Of a DNA stretch of 64,000 bases, positions 25,601 to 38,900 are shown in pieces. This stretch comes from Lethocerus indicus (taxonomy: Eukaryota; Arthropoda; Insecta; Hemiptera; Belostomatidae). The position numbers were made by a program, and so were the translations under genes. The notes beneath the pieces were generated by a model. It searched no databases and had not been told where the DNA came from. It saw only the letters and a program-made list of their open reading frames with translations. Within the stretch, counting starts at the first letter, position 1; each line of letters opens with the position of its first letter. The stretch lies in contig JACDQD010000011.1 in the NCBI GenBank assembly GCA_019843655.1, positions 14,426,604 to 14,490,603 of the forward strand. The letters are read 5' to 3'.

Positions 25601-28011
25601 TACAATTTTTTTTATTGGCGCGTATCTTTTACCTCTCGGGCCGAATCTTGGAACGAATTTCGCTTTGGACGAATTTCGAACAATTTTCCGTAATGTAATT
25701 TATTAGATAACGCGAAACATCGCCCGCGCCGTTGTTTATTTCCGATATTCTCTTAATTATTCACAAACTTCAATCAAATTCCATTATAAAATCCATTCGA
25801 TAAAAGGCAGAAATCACGCGATGTGGCAAATAGGGCGGCATTCCCTATCGACTTAATCCGCTTAATTACCGCCCAGCGCTATGCTCTCGGGCAGCGCGCT
25901 AACCGAACCCACTGTGAGTAACAGAAATATATTTTAAAATATGTACATTTTTTTAACAGGACTGGTTGGCATACCTCGGCGCGTAATTAAACGTTCGAAT
26001 TTCCCTTCGTTCCTCGCGACGAGGTCTTGAAATATAAACTCTCGAGTGAATACTAGTGAAGTACAATTACGAATAAGCAGTTTTGTATTTTTATTTTTTC
26101 TAGACAGGGATAATATATCTTTTTTTGAGAGGGAAAAATAAAAACCCTATTTTTTTAATTGAATCTGTTATAGATACAGAAACGATGCACGTTTAAATGA
26201 AGTGGTGGAATCATCATGGTCTTTGGTCTTTAGTCATCATATCGCAATCAACTACCGCTCGTTAAGATGGTATTTTGCAAGACCAATGGCCAAAATCGAG
26301 CAATATCGAAAAAAAGCAATAGAATACGAGAAAATGCGGAATTTACTACTAATATATATTTTTTATTAACTAAAGGAAACTTTAATATATGAAAATAGAA
26401 GAAATAAAAAAGATGATATTGAGATACTACTGAGTCATAGGTTTTCAGTTTAAGTTTGATCGTTAGTCAGTTATTTATTAATAGATACTCTTATCGAACA
26501 GTAAGATCGGTTACTCTGATCGGCTTGTCTGATCCCACAGATCGGTTTCTAGGACTGGAACGTGATAATGGAGAAGAACTAATATAAATTTTTCGTGTAC
26601 TAATAGAATGAGATAGCGGATTGACAAATGTCCGTTCTCGGATTATGTGCCGGGGGGGAAAGGTTGGACGCGGCATAAATCTGAATATGGTTTTGTAATC
26701 TCGCGTTTGAAATCTTGTACAATGCTTCATTCAGTCGGCCGTAGACCGTTCAATTTGTCATGTCTTAACCTTGGGCGTTTATTACCCCGGCGACGGTAGT
26801 CCAGAATGGATATTATCCCTCCTTGAATTTATTTCACCCTAGACTGGAATTCCAGGATGCGTGTGTGTGTCTGCTACTTGAATAAATCACCAACACAAAC
26901 ACACACACGCGTACATGCACAGATGTGTAAAATGTTACGTGTCTGCATATTGACTGTAAAGAGAAGCGGTAATTTTTTTTTACAGAGGATTTGGAAAACG
27001 TTGGTTTAACTTTCGAGTAGATGTTTGGATTGGGCCAACTAATTTAGTCACTCTGCGAGAAATAATAAGAGTTTCTCATGGCCCGATAAAAGGGACCGGA
27101 AAGTTATCTTTTCAAGAATTCTCGCCTGAGCTATTTCAAACAACATTAATAATTTCCCAACAGTTCATGCGACCGGGAGGTATAGCGAGAGCGGCGTTCG
27201 GCGGGAAGTGCTGTTTTAGTTGGCCTAATTTATTTCTGATCCGATACCGCTGGAATTCGTTTTGCGGAATAAAATAATACCCGAATCGACGGCAGATTGT
27301 TCAAATACAGTTCCGCAGATAAAACCTGAAAGCGGTTATTGACCCGCAATAAACGATCGCAGTGCGACCCGCACGGGATACTCAAACAAGCGGATTGCAT
27401 TGGATGATACGACATCCTGAAGACACTTCTAAACAAATACGTCAAATTCTGGATTTCAATTTTAGCACGCTGTTACGCTTTTTACATTTCTTGACCGGTT
27501 TAAAGTACTGCTGCCACTTTTACAGTTTCTGTAGATTCTGGAACTTTCGGTCAATGTTTGAAGTTCAAGTAGTAGGTTCAATGCTAATGTTCTACGAATA
27601 AATCATTTTCTCAATCAATGTTTCAGAAGAAAATAATCACTTTGGAGTTAATGGAAACTGTATCTCAGCATATACCATTTACCAGTCCTCAATGAGTTGT
27701 TTCATAAATATTATTCGTTTCAGGGGCGTTTCATTTTGTTGGCATTCACAGGTTCTTTAAGGGTTATATATAATGATGACGTTTTATGGGAACTTTTAAA
27801 ATTCCTAGTCTTCTTAGCGTCCAGTGTAGTTTGGGTAATGCGTTTATTAGCGGCCTTCGTAAATGGTGCCTGTAACGTTTCTACCATTTAAATGCATAGC
27901 GCCGGTACATGTTCTTATCGGGGCTACCGGAGAATTAAGATAAGCCCTTTTGTCGTCTCCCCATACCGAATGTGTGTATATAACGGTTTAGGAATTCCTG
28001 CCCGTATTTCT

Positions 28012-28036
28012 AGACGACGACGACGACGACGGCGAC
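28012..28036. repeat. (GAC)n trinucleotide microsatellite
   Basis: About seven GAC/CGA units followed by one GGCGAC variant. Trinucleotide periodicity can occur inside exons, but no supporting frame or splice context is visible. Confidence 0.85.
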
Positions 28037-29621
28037 AATGACGTAACGAGGGTCGTTATTGTTGGAAATTGTGTCCCGGCATTTCCAATACGCCCACGGC
28101 CCACACGGCGGCCGGCGTCCCGTTATGAATGCATCTCGTGGGTGAGTGAAACGAAATATGTACCAGCGAGTTTCCACACCACGTGATCGGTCGCCCGCGT
28201 GTTTTGCAGCAGACGGTGGACGGGGGAAATTCGAAAAATCCGTGCAAAAATTATTCCATTCATTTGGACATTTCGTTTGACGTAGACTCTGAGCTAGACA
28301 GAAACGTTTAGGACAAGAGGAGAGTTAAAAATAATTTCAAAGAAAGATTAGAACATTACGCGTGATTTATAATTAGAAATAGGAGGATCTCAGTTACAAC
28401 CAAGACCCCTTAATTATTTCTATGAAAAGATGATACATTATCAGTACTTTCCTCGGTAGATTTTATACCATTTTGTTATTATATTCCTCAATTGGAATAG
28501 CTTCTGTTGTCCATAAATATTACCAGTGATTCCTTATACAATTTTTGCGAAATATTGATATTAAATCGATGCAAAACACGTTGTGGTGGGACTTGTAGTT
28601 GTTCTGGTAAGGCGATGGGGAAAAAGTCGACAGTGTCATATGCAAGTGAAGATTCGTTTCCGTTTTTCCGCTCTATCAATTAATCACTTTCGATATGTGT
28701 TTTGCAATACACGAACTCGAGTAGAAATTTAATCGATTGTTTAATTGATATTGGCCACTTCGCAATTCCCTCGGTGTACATCCCAGAACTTCCATCACTA
28801 TCTCGCTGCTTGCGTCGATAGCTGAAACGGATATGGACGAATGTTCCTCAAAATAAATTCGAAAGTTCAGTTATTTTAGATTCGATTTTATACGGCCCAT
28901 TTCGTCATACCAAACAAAGAGCTCGTTCTGTATCGAATATATCAGTATTGGGAAGGGAAATTTGGCAGGACCTTTTTTCCGCCTCATCCATTGTTAATAA
29001 AACAATACGCGATAGGAGAGCCTCAAGTGCTCCTAATAAACCCAACGAGTGAGTCATTATAAATTCAATTTTATTGTAATTCGCTCATTTTATTCTCCCG
29101 GACAACTCGTTCGGTATTGAATGTAGATATGATACATCGGTATTGGGATGTAAAATTTGGTAGTTAGAAAATACGGCCGTAAGGAATTCAGTTTTGTGAA
29201 AGGTCCAAGGGGGAATAATTATCTCGAGTTGGGGGTTTTAAAAGTCGATGTGGGGGCCGCCCCCGCCTTGCCCGAACGTGTTAAATGACAGCGATTACAT
29301 GCAATTCACAGTCCATTACAATTGCTTATCTATCCGGTCAGCCGGAGATAAACGCTTCGCATTTATACAACAAAGGTCGGGCCCGCGTGGGAGTCCCCCA
29401 CCGACCGGTTAACGACTTTACGGCCCCGGCCGCAATTAAAAACGATTTCGAATTTTAAATTGGCCGAGTTCATTAAAACGAGTTCCGATTCGACGACGAG
29501 GCCGCACCCCCCCCATTGGTGAGGTTTCTATATATGCAAAACCGGAGTCGGAAAAGAAAATTTGTTAATATAAGCCGAAGTTTAGGAACAAGGCGCCTCG
29601 TTAGGGCACTGAAAATATCTA

Positions 29622-29700
29622 TTGAAAGGCGTAGCGCAGCAGGTAGCGGCTTTGTTATATCTTGGGCCGAACATCTTACCCGAGTGAGGGGAAACTTTGG
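29622..29700 (+). repeat. Possible tRNA-like or SINE-head remnant
   Basis: TAGCGCAGCAGGTAGCG at 29632-29648 closely resembles the D-arm/A-box region of elongator tRNA-Met (family pattern TAGCGCAGnnGGnAGCG). About 30 bases downstream, GGCCGAACATC (29665-29675) is at best a degraded B box. No acceptor stem, anticodon arm or terminal CCA-side pairing can be built. It is therefore not a functional tRNA. It could be the 5' head of an old tRNA-derived SINE, or a chance match. Confidence 0.35.
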
Positions 29701-31658
29701 AGAGCGCTCTAAAATGTGCTTATAGGCCGTAATAGGGTGATTACCGATTTCCTAATCGTGTTATTCTGACATTAAAATATTACGAAACCTGCAACAATTA
29801 TTTTCTTTACAACAAAAATAAATGTTTAGTGTAGGACAAATTTTTCATTGAAGTGAACGCGAATGAGGCCATCTTTAGATAATAAACAACACAAATTATA
29901 TAACAACGGTCTGTCTACATTGGCCTCAGTGACATGATATGAGAAATAACGGTTGGGTATCACATTCGCAATGCCGTCAGTTCTCGGTCCAACACGCGGA
30001 TATGACATAAAACAATTAATAGCGAAGAAATTGAAAAAATAGTTCACTACAATTTTACTGTCAAACACACATTCCGTATTTCCGTGACATCCGGAAAAAA
30101 TTACAGAAAGGGTCACATAAAACAAACATAACCACGTCGAATATTAGTGACGGCAGTCAAAACTTGGTAATTTAAAAACTGAGAACCGACGTTTCGAAAT
30201 CCTAAACGGTAGCCGGGAGAGGAATATTCCTCTCGTGTCTTCGAACAATACAGCAATCAAATCCTCAACTCGGGTTTAGGTTTGTGCCAGGGGCAGTAGT
30301 GGTGGGCATTCCTTCAGGCGCTGTACGCAGCCCGACTGCCTAATGCCGTGGGATACGGCCCGTACCCCCACTCATCGTTATGCATCTCTCCACGCATTCA
30401 TTGCTGCCCATTCATGTTCTCGACCGCCGGCCAGGGGCTTCTTTTCCACCCGTTCACAAGCCTGCGCCGATAAGGCGAGCGCCACAGTTAAGTTGCCCGA
30501 CTGCCTATTATTAGAACGAAAGACATTTCTTTTGATGCGAAGAATCAGCTTTCCGAAGCCTGCTTGCGAAGATTGAATTAGAATGTCGCGAGACACTTTA
30601 TAGAAACTATCAATATTTCACTTAATAAAGCTCAATTAGTGGGATCAATATTTGAGCTGACGGAAAGAAGAATTGCCCGAAATTGAAGTAATCCCCGAAC
30701 ACAGATTTCTAGGCTGGTAAACGCTAAGATTTGTATTCGCAGCGGGCCCTAGTTAATTCACGGGTTTTAGCCCGAAGTATAAGCCACTCTATTTTATTAT
30801 CTTAATAACCCGGTTCTCTCAACGGGCCTTCCATTAGCCGGAATGAGTGGCAGGTTAATAAGGGCGAGCTTGCTTCGAAAACCGCTACCTCGAAACGAGC
30901 TTTCAGGCGATATATGTTAGTTGTGGTGCCCGCTTAATCGTCGGTATATGGAATAATAACAGCTTGAAAATCACTCCACGAGTACGTTTTTCGCGACCGC
31001 ATAACAAAAAACTTCGCCTTCGTATGAAATTATTCTGTCACGGTGGCCTCTTCGTGGGAATCTGAATAATTCATATTCAGTTTTGCCACTGATAATTAGC
31101 TACCTTTATTATAAACCAACACAACCTTACATTACGAACAGACTAATCATTAACTCTGGAAGTCTTGAGACATATTGGAAGGGAATTTGTGGGATACTTC
31201 GCGCCATACTTGTGGTACGATACCACCTCCGGAGTGGGGTATGGGGTACTTGTTCCTGGTAACAGGCCATTCCGGAAGAGGGAGAATGGGATCAGCCGCT
31301 CTAACATGAAACCATAAGTGAATGCATCAGAAAACAATGAGCCTCAAAAGTTACAAGTTTGTAGCAGCTCCGATCGTTCATTCACATTGTAATGAATTAT
31401 TCGATGTTCCTTCAATAAAACATTGTCTTTTTCGTACAACTACGATTCTCCTTGTTCCGTGTTTTACTCCGTCGCAATGCCGGAGGTTTTTGTTCTTCTA
31501 ATTCGTCGAACGTTCTATTCTTCTCATGACTGAGGTCATGCCGCCGTTAGGGTGGACGTATCATCGGGCTATCCAGAGTTAATGTCCCGCGGCATTCCGG
31601 ACCGGTAACGACCGCCGGTAACAGGTCCGGGACCCCGTTTTCGGTGGAAAACCCTCCG

Positions 31659-31691
<33 letters not shown>

Positions 31692-34600
31692 GCCCACGGC
31701 CCCCACAGCGCGGTTCTGATGTCGGCCGCAAGACGGATGACAGGGAAATTTTCCCCAGTTTGGACACGGTAGAGACTGTGAGAGAATTTCGCTCTTTTTT
31801 TGCTCGCCCGACGACCCTGATGATGACCGATTGGGGGGGAAAAGTGCGATCAGACCACGAGACAGGTGAAGTTTTTTTTACAGAGGCGAAATGTCAATAT
31901 CGGTTGGAATTTATTTGATCAATTCATAACATTAAAAACTACTTGTTATTTTATATTTTCCAATTTAAACCTGTCAATATTATACCTATAAAGTATATAA
32001 CTTTAGCATTACAATTGATATTTAAAGTAATAATTTAATAAATCTTTCTGCTAAAAGGTCATTTACGAATTACTGTATAAAACATCTGAAAAATTCTGCT
32101 TATTATTTCAATAAAGCGCTGTACCATAATGTCAATCTGATTTTAATATTCACAAATAGTTTTTCGGTATAGCTAATATCTTTTAATTGTAGGGAATTAT
32201 GCGTAATTTCGTTGATTACAACTCTCCTTACTTTCTTGGCTATATGAAATTTTAAGACCGACTATTCAGCGTAAACTGTTACGAAACACTAGACACCAAA
32301 GTTAGTTTCTGGGCCACGGAGATTGAATATATATGAAAAAAGAGAGATGATATGTTTTCCATCATGTTGAAAATAACAATCATAATTTCCATTTGCATAC
32401 AGTTTTAATCTACGTCCTATAAAACTCATCTCCTACGGGCTTCGGGTGTTCCATGTGTCCCCCCGATGGTTATCGGGCTGATTCACAACAACATCTCTTA
32501 TCTCGGTCGACAAATTGATGGTTAAACGGTCCGTTTTCCACCCAATTTGGGCGGTGCCCGCATTGTATTCTAATCCCCGATATTATTTAAAAGGGCCCCC
32601 CCCCCCTATATTATTAAGTGGGCCCGATGCATTGTACAGCCCGAGCCATTAAACGCCACCCGGGTAATGGGCAATTTAACGATATTCCGAATTGTCTGAG
32701 GCCTAGATGCCCCCATTGAATGGCGGCCGTGTCATTTCTATAACGTCGAACCGAAGCAATAGACGATAATCGACAATGAGCTAACCGGATCGTCTTCAGC
32801 AATCACACCATCGGAATATATTAGTATAACATGAAGTTCAACCATCTAATTTAACATGTACTCAATTAGATAGTATTACTGAGTCTACAAGAATAGCCAT
32901 GTGTATGAATGAAAATTTCTAAAGCTTGCGATAATATGGTTGTTAATATTCATATACTTAAATATTAATTTAACTCCTGGTCTACTTTCAGTAACAACAT
33001 ACGAAATTCCCTTTATATATACAACTCTAACTGCAGGCAGGTTTTCTAGCCATTTTATAGACAGAGACAATATTAGATCTAATTTGTGGTTGTGTGCGGA
33101 TAACTTCTGGAGACGTTCCTTGAATTGGGTGGGTCGGTGAGGTTCAAAGTCCTTTCTTCGTTGGGACTTGAGATTTACTTTCGGGACCGCTGCGGAATTC
33201 GACCTGTGGGCTTTGGGGGACAGTAAACAGGGCCGATCCCGCTTCACTTTGTAGGCCGCCAGCCCTAATCACCTTCAATCAACTGCCGGGAAACAGTCCC
33301 CACTAACCGATATCCGCCCCCGGTTAACTTTACTTGTAAATCGAACTAATTCAATAACGTCGCCGGTTATCGGCCCCACGGGGACGTCCTTATAAGCCGG
33401 AGCGAAAGGATGGATGTTTTTTTTTCTCTTTCCGCCGCATTTAACCGGAAAAGTGCAAGACCGGTTTTTTCCATTTCCTATACTGGTGGTCACTGTGAAC
33501 GGACGTTTGTGCGAGCATTACGACACTGTAAATTAAAATATTTTCGTTACTAATGACGCAGTGACCAGCGGGTACAACTTTTACTTCCTGTGTATACAAA
33601 AGGTACATTAGGCAGCATTGAAGTCATTAAGGTTCAACAATTCGGTCGTGTTTTTGCATACTATTAGGAAATTTTAACACTGATTGCAAAATCACTGCAG
33701 CTATTACTCAATTGTCTATTTTGCAGAACGGAAAGGCGATACAATTAATTTTAATCTGTCTTCAGTTCCAACCATTTTAAATCATCCTCCGTATTATCCG
33801 TAATTATACCCATCCCCAATTGACCGAATGATTCCCCAGTGTTCGGACGGACTTACGGCCGTAAAGTCAGCGAAGCTGATTGAAGTATTGTATTGCGGTA
33901 ATTAGCGGCGCTACGAGCCAACAGAGAAAGGTTGGAAAAAATAATAAGTTTTCAGGACCGGTCCCTCAACTCTTCAGGTAGATTGGCTGTATTTTTCAAA
34001 CGGAGACCGTACGACCCCATAATAACCATAAAAGAGGAGCAATAAAGTTTTGTGTAGCGGTGGAACAAACAACCGGGTCGAGAGGTGGTGGCGGAGGGGG
34101 GTGGGGTGGATGTAAAAAAAATTCATATTCGTTTCGTCCGAGCCCGAGAACGAATAGGCCCGCCTTTTGTTTTAGGGGCTCACGACGTATCGCGACATTG
34201 TAAAAATTGAATGGGCCCCTACCAAAAAATTAATTACTCTTAGCGAAAAAAAGTTATACATTCCTAAATACATACGAACGTGTGTATACAGCGTCAATCG
34301 TGGAGGGGGGGAACGAAATATTTTTCCGTGAAAAACGACTCGTACCAAATATCTATCAAATATTTTTCGATGTCTTGATAACAGAGTTGATGTTAAAATA
34401 TATAATCGTAGGTACAAATGCACAATATGAATTACGACCTCAAATTGTAATGAAAGAACCTAAAAAATCGGTTTTTATGAAGTGGGAAACTTTTCCACAA
34501 AAGTCCACTAAAGGAGCCTCGTATAATTTCGTAGACTATTACATTTCGTCACTTTATCTGTTTAACAGAATATAGTGAATTTATATTAGATTTTTAATAT

Positions 34601-35732
34601 AATTACACGTCATCATTCATTTATGCTGTCCATGAAATCCTATCTTGCCATTCATCAGAAATGATTGTGAATCTTAAGAAGTTGAGTGCGAAATGAAATA
34701 GGATCTGTATTTCGGCGGTTAAAACGCTTATATTTACTCATTGGCGCCACGAACTCAAGTGGGTTTGTTTAGAGAGTTTGTCGTATCCAGTTACCGGTCT
34801 AGTTTTTCCGAATATGATTCTATTTACACGAACTGATGGGCCTTCCCAGTCATTATAGCATTCAGTCGAATTATTTCCGGCGTTATTGGTTCGGCTCCGG
34901 GTCCTATTTCGAGAAGCCGGCTTTTACAAGAGTCAAACATGCTGCGTCCTGAAATCTCTCCGTGTTCAAAACACTATAAGTCCGGACTTTGTCCTCGTAT
35001 TGTCGTATATTGCGTCTCGAGCAATCTCCCTGCAGTCCTAAGTGCATCGTCCCGGGCCTCTCGTGTCCCGTCCCATCCTGGAAAAATAATCCCTAGTCTC
35101 ATGCCAAACTCTCATCTGCTCCTACGATGCAGCCCTTTAGGGGACTCCCGATCTCAGAAACCGTCCCCCGGGACAATTTATAGCGTTGACGACACGCGAA
35201 GTGACGTAAAAATGTTCAACCTTGTCATACAAATATCTCCTAAAAATGTTCAATAATTATTTAAACAAATCTCCGACATATGTCAAGCGAGCCTTAAGTC
35301 CCGATATTGTTCACAACTTTATACGGCAGGTGCTCTGCTCAGGGAAAAGTGTCCCTGAAGAAGAAACCAACGGCGAGAATGTGCCCACAATGAGGAGCGA
35401 TAAAGCGGCACAGAATTGCCCGCAGGAAGACAGAATGAAGTAAACAAAAAAGAAATAAAAACTTTACGCAGTCCCGCGTGTGAGGGTCATATCCCTCTCG
35501 TCTATATAATTTTGTTTTACACTACCTCTTGTTGCTGTAGAATCACGAAATGTAAATAGAGCAGAATTCAACCGACAGGTCTGGTGAGGGACGATTTTTT
35601 CGCCCCTGAATTTTGAATCACTGAACCGATTGAACGTTGAGGGCTTTTTTTCATCCGGCTGTCTACAAGAGAAAACGCAGCTTTCCCCCGCGTACAGTTT
35701 CTTCTAGCAGTTTCAAATATGCTGACATATTT
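29701..35732. other. Non-coding stretch, no gene recognised
   Basis: No supported gene. It contains a perfect 18-bp palindrome at 30217-30234, AT-rich DNA at 31900-32180 and 34560-34640, GC-rich patches at 30290-30480 and 32580-32740, a C run at 32596-32606, and (CT)n (separate entry). ACCGGTCTAG at 34793-34802 is a 10-base match to the fold-back core without flanks. Frames at 34282-34575 and 35222-35443 are open but unrecognisable. Confidence 0.5.
31660..31692. repeat. (CT)n microsatellite
   Basis: About fifteen CT units with one TTT interruption near the left end. The minus-strand frame across it gives a Glu/Arg run (31579-31767), which is low-complexity translation. Confidence 0.95.
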
Positions 35733-35930
35733 ACTGTCACTGTCACTTGTACTAGCTACTTACTTGGACAGTACAAGTAGGATGCCCAAAAAACATCCAA
35801 AAATAGATGGATGATGGCGTTTTTAACACCGCTACTGGAGATGGTGAGCGGCCGAAACCGGTCTAGCAAAAGACCAGACCGGCGAGAGGAGACAGAAACA
35901 CACGAAATCTACGCAGACCACGAAACAGGT
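35733..35930. mobile_element. Fold-back repeat, copy 4: loop region plus right arm
   Basis: It begins with ACTGTCACTGTCACTTGTAC, the inverted counterpart of the GTACAAGTGAAAGTAACAGT found in the copy 5 loop. Next comes GACAGTACAAGT, then GGATGCCCAAAAAACATCC, and the complete right arm (ACACCGCTACTG, ACCGGTCTAGCAAAAGACC, GCGAGAGGAGACAGAAAC) to ACCACGAAACAGGT. The outer left arm is missing. It retains both halves of the central loop palindrome, and its right terminus keeps CAGACCACGAAACAGGT but lacks the ATTCCAACCCCT segment. Together with copy 5 it indicates an originally longer palindrome. Confidence 0.85.
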
Positions 35931-38900
35931 GTTTAAAATATGACGTTATTATACGGAAGAAGCGTTGACATTTGCTCGGTTGTTGCACTCGCTCTATACG
36001 CAATTTTCTCTCGATCATAATATTTTCCGGGCTCTGTGATGTACGATTTCGGCCTTTAGGGGCGGCCTTATAATATTTGCTAATAGGCGCCGGGCCATTA
36101 CGCGTCCGGCTTCGTCCGGGGTATGCGTGGGGTTGACTTAGGGCAGCCGCTAATGGAAACATCATCGACATCGTGGCCGGGGAGCGGCTTTTGTGTGTCG
36201 CCCCGCGGACGCTCTCATTCGGGCCCGCAATTAGGAGGAGGAGGAGGAGGAGGAGGCGGAGGAGGAGGCGGAGGAGGAGGATACTGGCTGGAGGAGGGGC
36301 CGGTTGTGGGGCTGCCCCTGTAATTGCCCCCGGGGGCCCCAACAGCAAATACACTTAGCCCGGGAGGTCGTGCGACCGACCGTCGGCTTTCATACCCCCG
36401 CCGTTATTAGTTTCCCCCCGGCCCGAACCAACTTTAAACGCTTTGGCGCCTGCCATTACAAGCGTCGAATTAAACCGTGATTTATTATGACTTCTATTTT
36501 TTCGGCGTTTTTCCGGCTGTTTTAGCCCGACCCAGGCCCTGTTTTTGTTTCTAAGAAGCCGCTGTCCAAAGACGTTCAAATTATACGTTTCGTGAAATTA
36601 GAAGTCAAGTCCCCGGCGGCTATATTTTACAACACGGAATAGAATACAACAGAAACATTCCATTCCTGTTATTAGACTAGTTTCTAGCCGATTATTACTA
36701 ACGGTTAACGTCCAATCACTCCACTGTACTGCTATGCGCAAATGTGACAAGATAATTTACGAGGTAGAAAATGGTGTTCATTTCAGAAACTGTTCAATGC
36801 GTTCAAACGGTTATACAGACATTTATTAGCATAGTAATATAGCGACTTTCTGACAGGTAAACTGAACTCCTTGATTCAAGTCCTTTTAAATTTTCATTCA
36901 ATTATAATTTTGTAATCATTCATAGGGAAGCTTATCCAGTCTCTACTGAGTTAAATTTTGTCAATTCCTCGCGAAAAATTTTGCCTTAAAAAGCTGCAAC
37001 TTGGCTGTAAATTCTCATAATTTCAGCGAAAATCCGAATTGTCGAAAATGTATAATGTTTTCTCTAGAAATGATCCACATGGCGTTAAAATAAAAATCGC
37101 CGAAGGATGTATTAAGTGATCGTGGACATGAATGACTAAATCTTGTATCTGGCCTCGGTTCACGCTTCCCGTGCTCTTAAGGACAAAAATTCTGGCCGGT
37201 CCATCTGTGGCCTAAAAACTCGGGCGCAGGAAGCGCTGTAGACGGCGCGCGTTGTTCACGGTCATTATCGATGAAACAATGTCCGGCCAAAGAAAGAAGA
37301 GCATAAATTTCGTCGGCCGAGGCTGACATTTTTCTTCTTTTTCTGTTTTCCACCGAGCCACCGTAAAATATTGAATTTGACGGTTTGACTGTGACTTTGA
37401 CGGTGACTCGGGGTCACGGTAGCATGACCACGGACGCCGCTGTCCAACCTCTGGGAGGATCGTAATTCTCAATAGAAGAGCTCTCTCTAAAAAATAAAAT
37501 TCTAACTACACACAATTCGCGCGTTTTCTAGGCCTAGAGCCCGTAAAACGTTTCCGAAAAATTCTGGAAACAACAATCGTCAAAGGGGGAAATCCTATTG
37601 GGGGAAGTCCGCCCTGAGTTACATAAAAGTCTAACTCTAGTAAAATACTCTGCATACTTTTTAATGAAGATATAATTTATAGAGGCGAATATCCAGTTTT
37701 TTGTCCACTTTCAACTATCTAAAATTAAAAAAATTATCTTGCTCAGACTGTTCTATGTCTAACCAGTGTTTTCTACTATACATTTTCTTTTTGAAATGCC
37801 TGTTTAAATTGTAACGAACTATATCAGAGTACGGTGGGAAAACAGAAGATGTTGTACGGGAAGAACCTAATCCGTTGGTTATTGTTTGTGCGAGACGTTA
37901 TTGTTTTCTTCGCCGCGACAATGGGCCCGCACATTTTTTAAATCCTGTCCTTTAAGTTTCCAGTTTCTACATCCGCCCAATTCATCGGCGACACCTGACA
38001 AGGTTATTCATTTTCTGAAACAATTTTTTTGCTACCTGCACTTTCTCCGCTACTGTACCACACAGTGAATACACGAACTTAAACTAAAAGAGAACAAGAC
38101 AAAAAGTTTCTTTCAAGAACTGGCCGTTGATACTTATTGTCAGAAATAAAAAGGAACGTAAATGCAAGGTTTGATGAGACCGTTCACATACCTTCGAGGC
38201 TGCCACGATTAAGCGTTATTTTTTTCAAATTATCTGGAATTCAGGGTATTTATATTCTGATTAAATTCTATCAGCATAATTGGAATATTTTATCTTGACC
38301 CACTTTGGTAGTCGATAATATAGTGATGTAGTCAAACATTTAATAGTCTCGCATTTTTATTTTATATATAAACTACGAACTGCCAATCCTAACGTTCACA
38401 AATCGCGATTGACCGATTAATGTATGACCATTCCGAAAAACACAACGTTCGATAATTCCAGTAAACCATCACATACATCCTGTATTAGCCGCTCTAAAAT
38501 ACAGAGACATACTCTCCTGTCGAGGCATTAACAGTCTGGATAGGAGGCTTCATTTGCAACCGACGTGTGTAGGCGGCTCAATAATTAACTGGCGGGAAGC
38601 CACTGAATTATCAGTTGGACTAGTGAGAGAAAACCAAAACCTGTCCAGCGCAAAGTGCTTTTCGGGTTCCTGTAATCAGTGGGGTACCGGTTTCGGGTTT
38701 TCGATCGGTGATAATGCCCGACACATATATGTCGGCACAATTTCCCACTATGATATTGAGGATAAGGTCGTAGTGAATTTCTTGCCATTCGCATCACGGA
38801 TGTCTGGAAGGGGCGGATGTGGGTCGTATGTGACCTACTAGAAGTGGTGGGGGCCACCTGAACGCCGGTCATATACATGACGAGGACACGAGTGGTCGGC

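Larger units (their letters stand above)
21384..29621. other. Non-coding stretch, no gene recognised
   Basis: The longest featureless stretch. AT-rich islands lie at 21940-22170, 22970-23250, 24660-24980, 25440-25620 and 26080-26480. GC-rich DNA lies at 28060-28220 and 29230-29290. Short (TG)n and (CA)n runs sit near 26861-26872 and 26890-26909. Only microsatellites are recognisable, and no open frame shows a protein family signature. Confidence 0.5.

Noticed and set aside
31813..31846. Hammerhead ribozyme from CTGATGA followed by GAAA
   Set aside because: The bases between do not form stem II, and stems I and III are absent. CTGATGAG on the minus strand near 9328 and 19326 also lacks a following GAAA.
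8248..35369. Similarity between 8250-8275 and 35341-35367 (GGAAAAGTnTCnCTGAnGAAGAAAC)
   Set aside because: 22 of 25 matches is about what an all-against-all comparison of this window yields once by chance, and flanks do not align.
35863..36354. Minus-strand open frame of 163 codons with a long Leu run resembling a membrane segment
   Set aside because: The Leu run is the (GGA)n repeat read on the other strand, and the frame ends inside a fold-back repeat arm.
36123..36358. Gly-rich or Arg-rich small proteins
   Set aside because: They are translations of the GGA microsatellite in two frames.
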